DNA of 59,846 bases, from the NCBI GenBank assembly GCA_023489435.1, contig JAMDCA010000014.1, positions 1 through 59,846 of the forward strand, read 5' to 3'. The DNA comes from Thermoplasmatota archaeon (GTDB taxonomy: Archaea; Thermoplasmatota; Thermoplasmata; Thermoplasmatales; Thermoplasmataceae). Made by a program: the position numbers and the translations under genes. The notes under the pieces are model-generated. The model saw only the letters and a list, made by a program, of their open reading frames with translations, was not told where the DNA came from and did not search any database. This document shows positions 34,183 through 43,548 of the stretch, in pieces (position 1 is the first letter of the stretch; each line of letters begins with the position of its first letter).

Positions 34183-34827
34183 GTGATTAAAGTCTCGCCG
34201 TCGCTGATTTCATGCAAGCTCGAGATCCTTGGGAAGGAAATTGCAGCTTGCGATGAGGCTGGCGTTTTCTCATACCATATTGACATAATGGATGGACATT
34301 TTGTGCCCAACCTTACAAGCGGGCCCGATTTTGTGAAAGCCATAAACAGGAGCACAGACAAACCTCTGGAATCCCACCTGATGATTGAGAGGCCGGACCG
34401 TTATTACAAGAATTTCATTGAAGCTGGTTCTGACATCCTTCTTGTGCACCAGGAGTGCCTTGTTGATTTCAGGAAACTCATCGCCGACATCAAGGCTGAG
34501 GGAGCAGGCTTTGGCATAGTCATCAATCCAGAAACGCCCTTCTCAAAGGCAGAGAAATTCCTTGAGGAATCAGATATCCTGCTGGTGATGTCAGTGCACC
34601 CCGGTTTTTCAGGGCAGAAATTCATAGACTACGCAGTCCCAAAGATTGCTGAGGCAAGAAAATTCATAGATGAACAGGGGCTTAAAACGAAGATTGAGGT
34701 TGACGGAGGCGTTACTGACGTAACAGGCAGAAAAGCGCTGGAAGCAGGCGCAGACATCCTTGTTTCCGCATCCTACATCTTCTCAGGCAATATTGGGGAA
34801 AGGATCAGGACCCTTCAGTTCTTATGA
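34183..34827 (+). CDS. rpe: Ribulose-phosphate 3-epimerase
   Basis: It interconverts ribulose-5-phosphate and xylulose-5-phosphate. The TIM-barrel enzyme shows VSPSLISCKLEILG, the metal-binding HIDIMDGHFVPNLTSGP, ESHLMIERPDRY, VMSVHPGFSGQKF and the catalytic EVDGGVT. 214 residues, typical. It starts with GTG at 34183. It converges on the dehydrogenase gene with a 6-base overlap. Confidence 0.95.
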   Translation: MIKVSPSLISCKLEILGKEIAACDEAGVFSYHIDIMDGHFVPNLTSGPDFVKAINRSTDKPLESHLMIERPDRYYKNFIEAGSDILLVHQECLVDFRKLIADIKAEGAGFGIVINPETPFSKAEKFLEESDILLVMSVHPGFSGQKFIDYAVPKIAEARKFIDEQGLKTKIEVDGGVTDVTGRKALEAGADILVSASYIFSGNIGERIRTLQFL

Positions 34828-35802
34828 AATCTCCAGGATAATCCTTCCATCCCTTATCTTTTCAAATTCATCCAGGGCCCTTCCTAACTGCATCAGTTTC
34901 ATTCTTGTTGCCACGGGAGCCTTGAATTCATGCTTGGCTGTGAGCTTCATCAGCCTTGTAAGATCTTCCAGTGAGCCACCGGTGGAACCTATGACTTCTA
35001 TTTCACTTGTGTAAAGGTGGGCTATATCCAAAGATGCTTCCCTTCCTGTGAGAACGCCAAAACTGACTATTTTTCCCCCTGTTGCGACATGGGAAACAGA
35101 TTCTTTCCAGAAATCCGCCCCAAGGGAATTTATGACGATGTCTGCCTTGAAATCCTTGGGGACTTCACCTGTGCTGAAAACAGTGCTGCACCCGAAGTCC
35201 TTTACCCAGGCCTTCCTTGACACGCCATAGACATCGAGGCCCATTATGGATGCGAGCTGCGACGCAAATATCCCTGTATTGCCCGATGCACCATATATGA
35301 GAATAGAGTCCCCGGGCCTGGCTCCAGCCCTGATAAGGGCCCGATAGGAGGTCAGGCCTCCGATTGGCAACGATACGGCAACCTCCTCGCTGAGCCCATC
35401 GGGAATGTGGAAAAGATTCTTCTCGGAAATAGAGACAAATTCAGTGTATGCACCATTCGAAACAACACCCCAGATGCCCCCGTTCCTGCAGAGATGTTCC
35501 CTGTGGGTTCTGCACATGTCGCAGGTGCCGTCAAAGACCCTGTTGTATATCATAACCTGATCTCCCTTTTTGAAGTTTGAACCATCAGATTCCACAATGC
35601 CTATTGCCTCGGAGCCTGGAATGTGTGGCACAGGTGCCAGATTATAGACTATCTTTCCGTGAATCAGGTTGTAATCTATGGGATTCAGGCCTGCCTTTGT
35701 AATTCTAACAAGAACTTCACCGAATTTTGCCTGTGGTTTCTCAATGTTTACAAACTTCAGGTTTTCCTTCCCAAATTCCGGACCTATGTTTACTGCGTGC
35801 AT
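34822..35802 (-). CDS. Zinc-type medium-chain alcohol dehydrogenase
   Basis: An NAD(P)-dependent MDR-family oxidoreductase. GroES-like N-domain with PHIPGSEAIGIVESDG, a structural-zinc-like cysteine group GTCDMCRTHREHLC (C-x2-C-x7-C), and a Rossmann domain with IYGASGNTGIFASQLA. The substrate is unknown. The frame is open to 35862, but the ATG at 35802 (MHAVNIGPEFG) lies 25 bases after CCTATAAT (35824-35831) and gives the normal MDR N-terminus, so it is chosen; 326 residues. Confidence 0.85.
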   Translation of the reverse strand: MHAVNIGPEFGKENLKFVNIEKPQAKFGEVLVRITKAGLNPIDYNLIHGKIVYNLAPVPHIPGSEAIGIVESDGSNFKKGDQVMIYNRVFDGTCDMCRTHREHLCRNGGIWGVVSNGAYTEFVSISEKNLFHIPDGLSEEVAVSLPIGGLTSYRALIRAGARPGDSILIYGASGNTGIFASQLASIMGLDVYGVSRKAWVKDFGCSTVFSTGEVPKDFKADIVINSLGADFWKESVSHVATGGKIVSFGVLTGREASLDIAHLYTSEIEVIGSTGGSLEDLTRLMKLTAKHEFKAPVATRMKLMQLGRALDEFEKIRDGRIILEIS

Positions 35803-35902
35803 GAATAATTCATGCCAAACTTGATTATAGGGATTTCCGAGGCGCGATCCTTTTGATCCCACGGGGGAACTAATTAATAGGAATAAGTGCTATTTTATTG
35901 CA

Positions 35903-36748
35903 ATGGAGGCTAAGCAGGAGCTGGAGAAATTCTCCTCTTACATGTTGGGTGAGAGGAAGAGCCCCAACACAATCAAGGAATACAGCTTTTTAGTATCAGT
36001 ATTCCTTAATTTCCTCAAGAAACCTCTGGAAAAGTGCACTGTGGAAGATATTGAATCGTACAAGCATTATCTGGCCTCGGCCAGGAAATATTCCAAAACC
36101 ACACAATACCTTGCCATTAAAGCCCTGAAACATTATTACAAATTCAAGAAAATTAACGTTCCCCTGAATCTTACAGTTCCAAAGAGGCCACGGAAAATGC
36201 CAAGTTACCTTTCAGAAAGAGAAGCCTCCCGGCTTATATCAGAATCCAGCGGCAATTCAAGGACACATCTTGTGGTATCTCTGCTCGCACACACGGGAAT
36301 GCGGGTCAGTGAACTTTGCAACCTCAAGATAAATGATATTGATCTTGACGAGAACGTGATAACAATCCGTTCAGGAAAAGGAGACAAGGACCGTATAGTG
36401 ATTATTCCAGACTACTGCAGGGACATCATTGGAAAATACCTTCCGGAAAGATACAAAATGAGGACAGACAATGATTTTCTTCTGGTAAGCCGGAAGGGGA
36501 CAAGGTTCGACTCATCAACCATACAGAGAATGGTGAGAGAACTCGCCCGGACAGCGGGAATAACAAAGAAAGTCACGCCTCATGTGCTCAGGCACACTTT
36601 TGCCACTGCGATCCTCAGGAACGGAGGGGACATAAGATTCATCCAGCAGCTGCTGGGACATTCCAGTGTCGCCACAACCCAAATTTACACACACGTTGAC
36701 GACAGTGCGTTGAAGGAGATGTACCAGAAGCACAGGCCAAACTATTAG
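35903..36748 (+). CDS. xerA: Tyrosine recombinase XerA
   Basis: The archaeal Xer recombinase that resolves chromosome dimers at dif. Catalytic residues are all present: Arg134 (TGMRVSEL), Lys159 (SGKGDKDR), His227/Arg230 (HVLRH), His253 (LGHSS) and nucleophile Tyr262 (QIYTHV). The N-terminal SAM-like DNA-binding domain covers residues 1-90. At 281 residues it matches Thermoplasma XerA. ATG at 35903 is 26 bases after TTAATAG. It is not linked to mobile genes, which supports a chromosomal role. I found no dif site in the window. Confidence 0.93.
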   Translation: MEAKQELEKFSSYMLGERKSPNTIKEYSFLVSVFLNFLKKPLEKCTVEDIESYKHYLASARKYSKTTQYLAIKALKHYYKFKKINVPLNLTVPKRPRKMPSYLSEREASRLISESSGNSRTHLVVSLLAHTGMRVSELCNLKINDIDLDENVITIRSGKGDKDRIVIIPDYCRDIIGKYLPERYKMRTDNDFLLVSRKGTRFDSSTIQRMVRELARTAGITKKVTPHVLRHTFATAILRNGGDIRFIQQLLGHSSVATTQIYTHVDDSALKEMYQKHRPNY

Positions 36749-37803
36749 CTCTTCCTTTCGATGATATAATTGGCGAGCCACTTCAGGAATTCCTTGATCT
36801 CGGCATTCCCATTGACCTGGGAAAGGTATTCCTTGGACTTCTCAATCATGGACTCCATCATCTTTCTTGAGTATTCGTAGGAACCGGAATCTTTGACGAT
36901 CTGCCTGAGCCTTTGGAAATCACCGTCTGAAACATCACCGCTTGCAAGGCATTTTTTAATGAATTCCCTGTTTTCCTGGCTCGTGTTTTCCAAAGCCTTG
37001 AGCATTAGCAACGTCTTCTTCCCCTCATTCACGTCACTTTTTATGGATTTCCCTGTTTCAGCTTCATCCCCAAACAGCCCGAGAATGTCATCGTGAAGCT
37101 GGAATGCCGTCCCCAGAAGCGTTCCGTAATAACTCAGGGGCTTCACATCCTCCTTTGTTCCGCTGAGCATTGCCCCCAAAATCAGTGGGCCCTCTATTGT
37201 GTACTTTGCAGTCTTGAGGATATGCAGCCTCAGAAGGTCCCTTTGGCCAAATGAATCGTTGGTCGCTGAGTCTATGTCTATGAGCTGTCCGTAACCTGTC
37301 ATCTCTATGATCCTGGAAAGCTCAATGTTGGCCCTGATAACATCAGACGGGTCCATTCCGCATTCAAGGAGTGCCTGATGCGCAAGCGAATCTGCGAGAT
37401 CCCCGGCTACGATTGCAATGTTCTCTGATATCCTCCTTGCATCGTTTACATGGCCTGGCATCTGGTTTCTGACAGCAACATGCAGGCTGGGTTTTCCCCT
37501 TCTGATTTCGCTCTGGTCCATTATGTCATCATGAATAAGCAGGTAGGTCTGCGTCAATTCCATTGAAATGGCAGCACGGAAAACCTTGTCATCGTGGGGT
37601 GCAAAAAGATCATGACCAAGCACAATAAGCATTGGCCTCAGCCTTTTTCCTCCATTCAAGGTGAAGGCCCTGATGTGCTCGTTTACATTTCTGCATACAG
37701 GATCCAGGGAATTTTTTTCCCTCTCCCTGAAGAATTGCTCGAGTTCCAGGTCAATTCTTCCTTTCAATTCTTTCATAAAACCGTTGTGATCTGTACTGTG
37801 CAT
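36745..37803 (-). CDS. Geranylgeranyl diphosphate synthase (polyprenyl synthetase)
   Basis: A trans-prenyltransferase that builds the C20 chain for archaeal ether lipids. The first aspartate-rich motif is HDDIMDQSEIRRG (Asp92, Asp93, Asp96) and the second FQLHDDILGLFGDEAETGK. Tyr87, five residues before the first motif, is the aromatic plug that in archaeal enzymes limits chain length to about C20. GGKRLRPML is also present. The frame is open to 37845; the ATG at 37803 (MHSTDHNG) is preferred, with 37776 (MKELKGRI) possible. It overlaps xerA by 4 bases, convergently, and is divergent from rnhB. Confidence 0.92.
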   Translation of the reverse strand: MHSTDHNGFMKELKGRIDLELEQFFREREKNSLDPVCRNVNEHIRAFTLNGGKRLRPMLIVLGHDLFAPHDDKVFRAAISMELTQTYLLIHDDIMDQSEIRRGKPSLHVAVRNQMPGHVNDARRISENIAIVAGDLADSLAHQALLECGMDPSDVIRANIELSRIIEMTGYGQLIDIDSATNDSFGQRDLLRLHILKTAKYTIEGPLILGAMLSGTKEDVKPLSYYGTLLGTAFQLHDDILGLFGDEAETGKSIKSDVNEGKKTLLMLKALENTSQENREFIKKCLASGDVSDGDFQRLRQIVKDSGSYEYSRKMMESMIEKSKEYLSQVNGNAEIKEFLKWLANYIIERKS

Positions 37804-37866
37804 GATTTGAGGCCTTGGTGATAATGCACAGGGAAAATTTAACATTTTTTCACACTTACCGGTATC

Positions 37867-38520
37867 ATGACAGAAGGCAATGGAAAATTAATGACCTGTG
37901 GCGTCGACGAGGCTGGAAGAGGGCCCGTTATCGGTCCAATGGTGGTTTCCATTGTATGTGGGAACCCGGAGGAACTCATGGGCATTGGGGCAAGGGATTC
38001 GAAGGCACTCTCGCCACAATCCAGGGAAAAACTGTTCCATAAGATCACTGAAATTTCCAGGTTTTACTCCATCAGGATTATCACTGCATCTGAACTTAAT
38101 TCGTTGATGGACAGGATCAACCTCAACCGCATTGAGGAGGAAGCTTATTCCGGCCTGATAGCCAAATCCCCAATGGACTGCGAATACTATGTTGACTCAT
38201 TTGATGTTGACGAGGGCAGGCTTTCAAAACTGCTCAGCGAGAGAACCGGAAAGAAGGTTGTGTGCAAACACAAAGCTGACTCACTGTTCCCGGCAGTGTC
38301 TGCAGCTTCAATTTTATCCAAGGTTACAAGAGACAGCGAAATTGAGAAACTGAAGCAGAGATATGGAGACCTTGGTTCCGGTTACCCGGCAGATCCCGTT
38401 ACAAGGGAATTTATCATAAGCTCTCTCAGGCAGGGCAGGGATATATCCGACATTATCAGGACTCACTGGAAAACTTACCGGGACCTGCTCGGTGAAAGCA
38501 AAAAAACCACGCTTTTCTAA
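37867..38520 (+). CDS. rnhB: Ribonuclease HII
   Basis: It removes ribonucleotides and RNA primers from DNA hybrids. Catalytic acidic residues lie in CGVDEAGRGPVIGPMV (Asp14-Glu15) and in KHKADSLFPAVSAASILSKVTRD; GARDSKALSPQSRE is the family's conserved loop. 217 residues. The ATG is about 25 bases after AAATTTAACATTT, shared with the divergent prenyl synthase promoter. Confidence 0.95.
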   Translation: MTEGNGKLMTCGVDEAGRGPVIGPMVVSIVCGNPEELMGIGARDSKALSPQSREKLFHKITEISRFYSIRIITASELNSLMDRINLNRIEEEAYSGLIAKSPMDCEYYVDSFDVDEGRLSKLLSERTGKKVVCKHKADSLFPAVSAASILSKVTRDSEIEKLKQRYGDLGSGYPADPVTREFIISSLRQGRDISDIIRTHWKTYRDLLGESKKTTLF

Positions 38521-38557
38521 CTCCATTGCTCATATTAGCCATAGCCCGTCGTTAATC

Positions 38558-38567
38558 TTAATATATC
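38558..38567 (+). promoter_or_regulatory. TATA box for the TPR gene
   Basis: TTAATATATC is centred 24 bases before the GTG at 38587, indicating a leaderless transcript with a GTG start. Confidence 0.5.
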
Positions 38568-38586
38568 AAACCTGACTTTAGGCATT

Positions 38587-39285
38587 GTGTCCACATTCAT
38601 ACCAACAGGAAAATCAGAGCAGGCAGATGATTACAACGAGAGAGGAATTTCATACTTCAACCTGAAGAAGTATCCAGAAGCAATAAAAGAGTTCACCAAG
38701 GCTATTAAGCTCATAGACAACGAGCCGGATTTCCATTTCAACAGGGCCCTCACCTATTATTCCATGAAAATGCTTGAGCAGGCAGTGAAAGACTACCAGA
38801 AAAGCATAGAACTATATCCTAACCATGCAGATTACTACAATGCTATTGGGGCCGCTTATGACGACCTTGGCCAGACTGACAAGGCAATTGAGGCATTTTC
38901 CAAGGCCATTCAACTGGAGAATGACATTCCAGACTATTACTACAACCGGGGAAATGTCAACTTCAGGAAGAAGAACTATGATGAATCGCTGAAAGATTTC
39001 AACAAGGCTGTGGAACTTAATTCCACAGACCAGATTTTCACATACAGGAGATACGAACTACTCATGGAGATGGGAAAATATGAGGATGCTATCCGTGACA
39101 TGGATAGTGCCCTAAGGATGGTCCCTGATAATTACCAGTACCATCTCGCAAAATCAGAGGCTTATGAGAAGCTGGGTAAGCTCAAGGAAGCTCTAGCTTG
39201 CGTGGACGATGCAGGTAAATTACTTCCCGATCCAGCGGTCCTTGAACAGAGGAAAAAAGAAATCCAGTCTAAGATGACCTCCTAG
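38587..39285 (+). CDS. Tetratricopeptide repeat protein
   Basis: A 232-residue protein made almost wholly of about six 34-residue TPR units, starting with DDYNERGISYFNLKKYPEAIKEFTKAIKL and continuing in register to the C-terminus. No signal peptide or membrane segment is seen, so it is probably a cytosolic protein-protein adaptor. Partner unknown. It begins with GTG. The XPD helicase gene follows 22 bases downstream and may share its transcript. Confidence 0.88.
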   Translation: MSTFIPTGKSEQADDYNERGISYFNLKKYPEAIKEFTKAIKLIDNEPDFHFNRALTYYSMKMLEQAVKDYQKSIELYPNHADYYNAIGAAYDDLGQTDKAIEAFSKAIQLENDIPDYYYNRGNVNFRKKNYDESLKDFNKAVELNSTDQIFTYRRYELLMEMGKYEDAIRDMDSALRMVPDNYQYHLAKSEAYEKLGKLKEALACVDDAGKLLPDPAVLEQRKKEIQSKMTS

Positions 39286-39296
39286 TACAGTGGAAA

Positions 39297-39302
39297 GGAG
39301 GG
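39297..39302 (+). promoter_or_regulatory. Ribosome binding site that decides the XPD start
   Basis: GGAGGG lies 6 bases before a TTG at 39308. The frame is also open from a GTG at 39290, but that codon is upstream of this site and has no binding site of its own. Confidence 0.5.
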
Positions 39303-39307
39303 ATATT

Positions 39308-41182
39308 TTGCGTGAATCCTGGGGGCTGAGGGAATACCAGAACAGCCTTGTGGACTACATTATTTCCAAGCTCCAGGGCCATGAAGGAGTTGCAGTGGAG
39401 GCCCCCACCGGCTCTGGCAAGACCATTACAGGTCTCTGCGCAGCTGTTGAATTTGCCTCCAGCACAAAAAAGAAAGTTCTGTACCTCACACGCACAAATT
39501 CCCAGCAGGAGCAGGTTCTCAAGGAGCTCCGAAAGATCAACCAGAATGAAATGATCAAGGCTGTCCCACTCCAGGGAAGGCATAACCTATGCCCCCTTTA
39601 TATGGAGATGGAAGAGGGCTCTGATTTTTCCTCCGATTCTTTGTCCAGGTTCTGTAACAGCAAAAAGAAAAGGGTCAGGGAGGGTGACGGAGATGCCTGC
39701 AGGTTTTATAATCAGAAAGTCCAGGCAAAGAGCACTCAGGACGTGATTTTTTCAGAGATACCGGATGCGGAGAAATTCCTCGAGTACGGCATCACTAATA
39801 CAGTTTGCCCTTATGAATCCTTGAAGGTCGCAGCATCCAATGCAGATCTTGTGGTCGCCCCGTATTCATATTTCCTGAACAACTTTATCGCCGACAGGTT
39901 CCTTTCAAGATGGGGTGTGGCAAGGGAAGATCTTGTGGTCGTGATGGACGAAGCACACAATCTTCCTGATCTTGCACGTGAACTTTCTTCCTATGAAATA
40001 ACCATGAAAAACATTGAGCTTGCGGAAAAAGAATCTCAGGAATTTGGTGACTCAGAGCTGTCGGAAAGGTTCAGGGCGACTGACTACTGCGAAATGCTCA
40101 GGAACGCCATCCTTGATCTTATGGAGGAACACCTTGAAAAGAGAGATGAGGCCAGGATCCAGTTCAGGGACCTCGTTGAGTACGCAGCAATAGGGGCAAA
40201 GATTTCAATGGAGGATTTCTGGTCTTATACTTCCATATTCGCCCTTTTCGGCGAGATGATAACACAGAAGAAAGACGATATGGGTAAGGTCCCGCGATCA
40301 CATGTCCTTTCACTGTCGGGAAAGATGCTCACGTGGAGAGAATCTGAAGATGAAAGTTTTGTTGCCATTGTGTCAAACGATGATGACGGCAAAGTGGAGG
40401 CATTCTGCATGGAACCCAGGGGCATTCTTGAACCTTTAAGGAAATCGAAGACAATTCATATGTCAGGAACCCTTGAGCCGTTCAAAATTTACAGGGAAAT
40501 TACCGGCTTTTCGGACCTTCCTGCCAGAAAGATGACCAATATTTTCCCGGAGGAAAACAGGCAGATCCTCTATTTCGATGACATCTCCACAAAATATGAT
40601 GAATTTACTCCGGAGCAGGCATTGAAACTCAGGGACCTCATATCTTCAATCATAGAGAAGGTGGGCAGGAAGACAGTTGTTTTCTTCACATCGTATAATG
40701 TTATGGACAGGATAATCCAGATTGGATTCAGTTTCCCTTTCATGGCTGAATCCAGGAACACCAGCCAGCAGGACCTCATGAATCTTCTGGGAAGGTTCAG
40801 AAAAGGTGACGCTCCACTGCTTGCAGTGATGGGGGGCAGAATATCTGAGGGAATCAACCTTCCAGGCGAACAGCTGGAAGTGGTTGTAATCGCGGGCATA
40901 CCTTACCCGAGACCAGACGCAAAACACAAGGCACTCTTCGCTTACTATGAAAGCGTCCACAGGAATGGCTGGGAATACGCTGTGACATTTCCTGTCCTGG
41001 TGAAAATGAGGCAGGCAATAGGCAGATTGATAAGAAGTGCTGATGACATCGGCTCTGCCATCATACTTGACAGAAGGGCGTCATACTTCCGGCCTTACAT
41101 CCCTGAGATGATGCTTTCCCATGATCCTGTGGGCGATGCAGAAAAGTTCTTTGAAATGCGAAAGAATAAAGAGGTCGGATAA
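39308..41182 (+). CDS. xpd: DNA repair helicase XPD (Rad3 family)
   Basis: A 5'-3' superfamily 2 helicase with an iron-sulfur cluster, homologous to nucleotide-excision-repair XPD. Walker A is APTGSGKT, Walker B MDEAHN, and motif VI QAIGRLIRS. The four cluster cysteines lie in HNLCPLY, SRFCNS, DACRFY and NTVCPYE between motifs I and II; the Arch domain follows. It closely resembles Thermoplasma acidophilum XPD along its length. 624 residues from the TTG at 39308, chosen because of the GGAGGG upstream; GTG at 39290 would add six residues. Confidence 0.95.
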   Translation: MRESWGLREYQNSLVDYIISKLQGHEGVAVEAPTGSGKTITGLCAAVEFASSTKKKVLYLTRTNSQQEQVLKELRKINQNEMIKAVPLQGRHNLCPLYMEMEEGSDFSSDSLSRFCNSKKKRVREGDGDACRFYNQKVQAKSTQDVIFSEIPDAEKFLEYGITNTVCPYESLKVAASNADLVVAPYSYFLNNFIADRFLSRWGVAREDLVVVMDEAHNLPDLARELSSYEITMKNIELAEKESQEFGDSELSERFRATDYCEMLRNAILDLMEEHLEKRDEARIQFRDLVEYAAIGAKISMEDFWSYTSIFALFGEMITQKKDDMGKVPRSHVLSLSGKMLTWRESEDESFVAIVSNDDDGKVEAFCMEPRGILEPLRKSKTIHMSGTLEPFKIYREITGFSDLPARKMTNIFPEENRQILYFDDISTKYDEFTPEQALKLRDLISSIIEKVGRKTVVFFTSYNVMDRIIQIGFSFPFMAESRNTSQQDLMNLLGRFRKGDAPLLAVMGGRISEGINLPGEQLEVVVIAGIPYPRPDAKHKALFAYYESVHRNGWEYAVTFPVLVKMRQAIGRLIRSADDIGSAIILDRRASYFRPYIPEMMLSHDPVGDAEKFFEMRKNKEVG

Positions 41183-41187
41183 ACAAA

Positions 41188-41194
41188 TTTATAT
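41188..41194 (+). promoter_or_regulatory. TATA box for the ClC gene
   Basis: TTTATAT is centred 25 bases before the TTG at 41216. This is the clearest example in the window of a probable leaderless mRNA beginning at a TTG codon. Confidence 0.55.
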
Positions 41195-41215
41195 GTCGCT
41201 TTAAATAGCTCTCTG

Positions 41216-43030
41216 TTGACTCCATTGAAGAGAAATGCCAGGCTGAGCCAAAGCATCAAGCAGATGCTGGACAAGGGTACTGTTGGAAAATGGGTCCTTG
41301 TAGGCCTCCTAATCGGGATTATCGCTGGAGTCGGAAGCCTTGCGTTGTATGAGGCAATTGCGTTCTTTTCAAGTATCCTTCTCACAGGTATTACAGGCCT
41401 TTCGCTTCCTGTGGAGGGAATTGCCGGGCAGACCCCTGCATATTCCCTTGGCCACTACAAACTATTGCTGATCCCTGTTTCAACGGTCCTGGGAGGTTTG
41501 ATCTCCGGATTCATCGTATACAGGTTTGCCCCAGAGGCAGAAGGGCATGGTACGGATGCCACGATCAGTGCCTTCCACTACAACAACGGCAAGATTAGAA
41601 GGAGGATCCCATTGGTCAAACTGGTTTCCTCCGCGATTACTATCGGCTCTGGCGGAAGCGCGGGAAGAGAGGGTCCGATAGCACAGATTTCCGCAGGTTT
41701 CGGTTCTTTTGTTGCTGACGCCTTCAAGCTTTCTGACCATGACAGAAGAATTGCCATGGCTGCTGGGATCGGCGCAGGAATAGGAAGCATATTCATGGCT
41801 CCGCTTGGCGGCGCCCTCCTAAGTACGGAGGTCCTGTACAGGCAGGATTTTGAAGTAGAGGCACTCATTCCTTCCATTATTGCCTCAATTACAGGTTATG
41901 CCATATTCGGCTATGCATTTGCATACCAGCCCCTTTTTACCATTCCTGGAAGCACTTACCTTGGGTTTTCACACCCAGAAGCCCTTCTCATCTACCTTAT
42001 GGCAGGGATAATCGCAGGTTTTGGAGGCATCCTATATGTGAAGACATTCTACGGGATTCAGTCCCTATTCCTCAGAATGAGGAGGATTCCAAAGTATTTC
42101 CGCCCTGCAATTGGTGGCCTCCTAGTCGGCTTAATAGCCATAGAGTATCCTCAAATTCTAGGCCTCGGGTACGGCTGGATACAATTAATCTTCTTCAACA
42201 ATCTGGCCCTTCTCCCTCTCTATGTCCTGATAATACTGTTTTTCCTCAAGATCATAGCGACTTCACTGACAATAGGTTCAGGCGGTTCTGGAGGAGTGTT
42301 CGCACCCGGCATTGTAACCGGTGCGTTCCTTGGAGCTGCCATGGGAGTCGTCATTCACCCATATTTTCCTTACATAAACGTTGCGGAATTGACCATTGTA
42401 ACCATGATATCGTTCTTTGGCGGAATATCCAAGGCCCCGATTTCTGTCCTGATCATGGGAACGGAGATGACAGGGGGATTCGGCCTCTTTCTGCCCCTGA
42501 TGCTTGCAACCACCGTATCTTACTTCGTTTCCGGCTCAAAGTATTCCATATACAGGGCACAGGTCAAGAACCGTGAGGCTTCCCCCGCCCACCGTGCAGA
42601 ATATGAGAAGCCTGTCATGGACCAGGTCTCTGTTTACGATGCCATGGTGACTTCATACCCTTCCACTGATCCAGACCAGCCTCTCAACGAGGTCATGTCC
42701 CTTCTCAGATCCACGAGGACAAAAACCATTGTTGTTGAGCGGGATCATTTGCTTTTCGGAACACTGTCTATTGAAAATATCCGATCTGATATGCCCCTGG
42801 CCACCACAAAGGTAAAGGATGTCATGACCACTGACACTTCCATAATAACCCAGGATGAGAACATCCACATCGCGCTGGACATGCTGACCCGTACCACTTC
42901 CGGCAAACTGGTGGTTGTGGATTCCAACGACAGGCATAGAGTCCTGGGAACCATAGGTTTCGCTGATGTGGCAGAGGCATATAACAGGGAAGTAAGGAAA
43001 ATCAAGCTCCGGCAGATGGAACAGACCTGA
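41216..43030 (+). CDS. ClC-type chloride channel/antiporter with CBS domains
   Basis: A membrane protein with the ClC fold: GSGGSAGREGPIAQI contains the external gating glutamate (GREGP), and GSGGSGGVFAPGIVTGAFLG the later GxFxP selectivity segment. About 10-12 hydrophobic segments cover residues 20-450. Two CBS domains (residues about 465-600) in the cytosolic tail probably bind adenine nucleotides. The retained gating glutamate suggests proton-coupled exchange rather than a channel. It may aid ion and pH balance in an acidophile, which is inference. Start TTG at 41216, supported by the TATA spacing. Confidence 0.92.
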   Translation: MTPLKRNARLSQSIKQMLDKGTVGKWVLVGLLIGIIAGVGSLALYEAIAFFSSILLTGITGLSLPVEGIAGQTPAYSLGHYKLLLIPVSTVLGGLISGFIVYRFAPEAEGHGTDATISAFHYNNGKIRRRIPLVKLVSSAITIGSGGSAGREGPIAQISAGFGSFVADAFKLSDHDRRIAMAAGIGAGIGSIFMAPLGGALLSTEVLYRQDFEVEALIPSIIASITGYAIFGYAFAYQPLFTIPGSTYLGFSHPEALLIYLMAGIIAGFGGILYVKTFYGIQSLFLRMRRIPKYFRPAIGGLLVGLIAIEYPQILGLGYGWIQLIFFNNLALLPLYVLIILFFLKIIATSLTIGSGGSGGVFAPGIVTGAFLGAAMGVVIHPYFPYINVAELTIVTMISFFGGISKAPISVLIMGTEMTGGFGLFLPLMLATTVSYFVSGSKYSIYRAQVKNREASPAHRAEYEKPVMDQVSVYDAMVTSYPSTDPDQPLNEVMSLLRSTRTKTIVVERDHLLFGTLSIENIRSDMPLATTKVKDVMTTDTSIITQDENIHIALDMLTRTTSGKLVVVDSNDRHRVLGTIGFADVAEAYNREVRKIKLRQMEQT

Positions 43031-43088
43031 TATTTCGCATTGTTTAGTCGAAAACTAAAAATCCTAAAAGCACTCTATGGGGATATAA

Positions 43089-43547
43089 ATGCATATTGAC
43101 ACATCCCAGTATGGCATGATAAGGCAGTTCCAGAGGAGCGACATAGACCGGATACTGGAAATTGCAGGCAACTCCCTTACTGAATACTATACTTCAAGCC
43201 TCATCTTCGACCTTTTCGATTCATGGCAGGACGGGTTCACAGTCTATGCCCTTGATGGAAATATTGTTGCATTCATGATATGTGCCAGGAACACCCCTAA
43301 TGAAGCAAGGATCCTGATGTTTGCTGTGGATGGTGAACACAGGAGACAGGGCGTGGGGGAGAAACTTATGCTTGATTTTCTGGCATATTGCAGGCAGAAT
43401 GGGTTTATTAGCGTAAAACTTGAAGTCAAAACGGACAACGAAGTCGCCATTGCATTCTATAAAAGATTCGGGTTTGTGATCACATCAAGATTGCGCGCCT
43501 ATTACAGCGACGCATCCGATGCTTTCACAATGTGGAAAATTATTTAG
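43089..43547 (+). CDS. GNAT N-acetyltransferase (RimI/Ard1-like)
   Basis: A 152-residue acetyl-CoA-dependent acyltransferase, probably acting on protein N-termini. The acetyl-CoA loop is EHRRQGVGEKLML; KLEVKTDNEVAIAFYKRFGFVI is the RimI/Ard1-type motif B region. ATG at 43089. Between it and the ClC gene an imperfect TTTAGT/ACTAAA hairpin (43043-43059) could end the ClC transcript. It converges on the mat gene one base away. Confidence 0.85.
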   Translation: MHIDTSQYGMIRQFQRSDIDRILEIAGNSLTEYYTSSLIFDLFDSWQDGFTVYALDGNIVAFMICARNTPNEARILMFAVDGEHRRQGVGEKLMLDFLAYCRQNGFISVKLEVKTDNEVAIAFYKRFGFVITSRLRAYYSDASDAFTMWKII

Positions 43548-43548
43548 T

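Noticed and set aside
35903-36748. XerA as integrase of a mobile element
   Set aside because: It matches the chromosomal archaeal XerA in length and motifs, is flanked by housekeeping genes, and no attachment repeats are seen.
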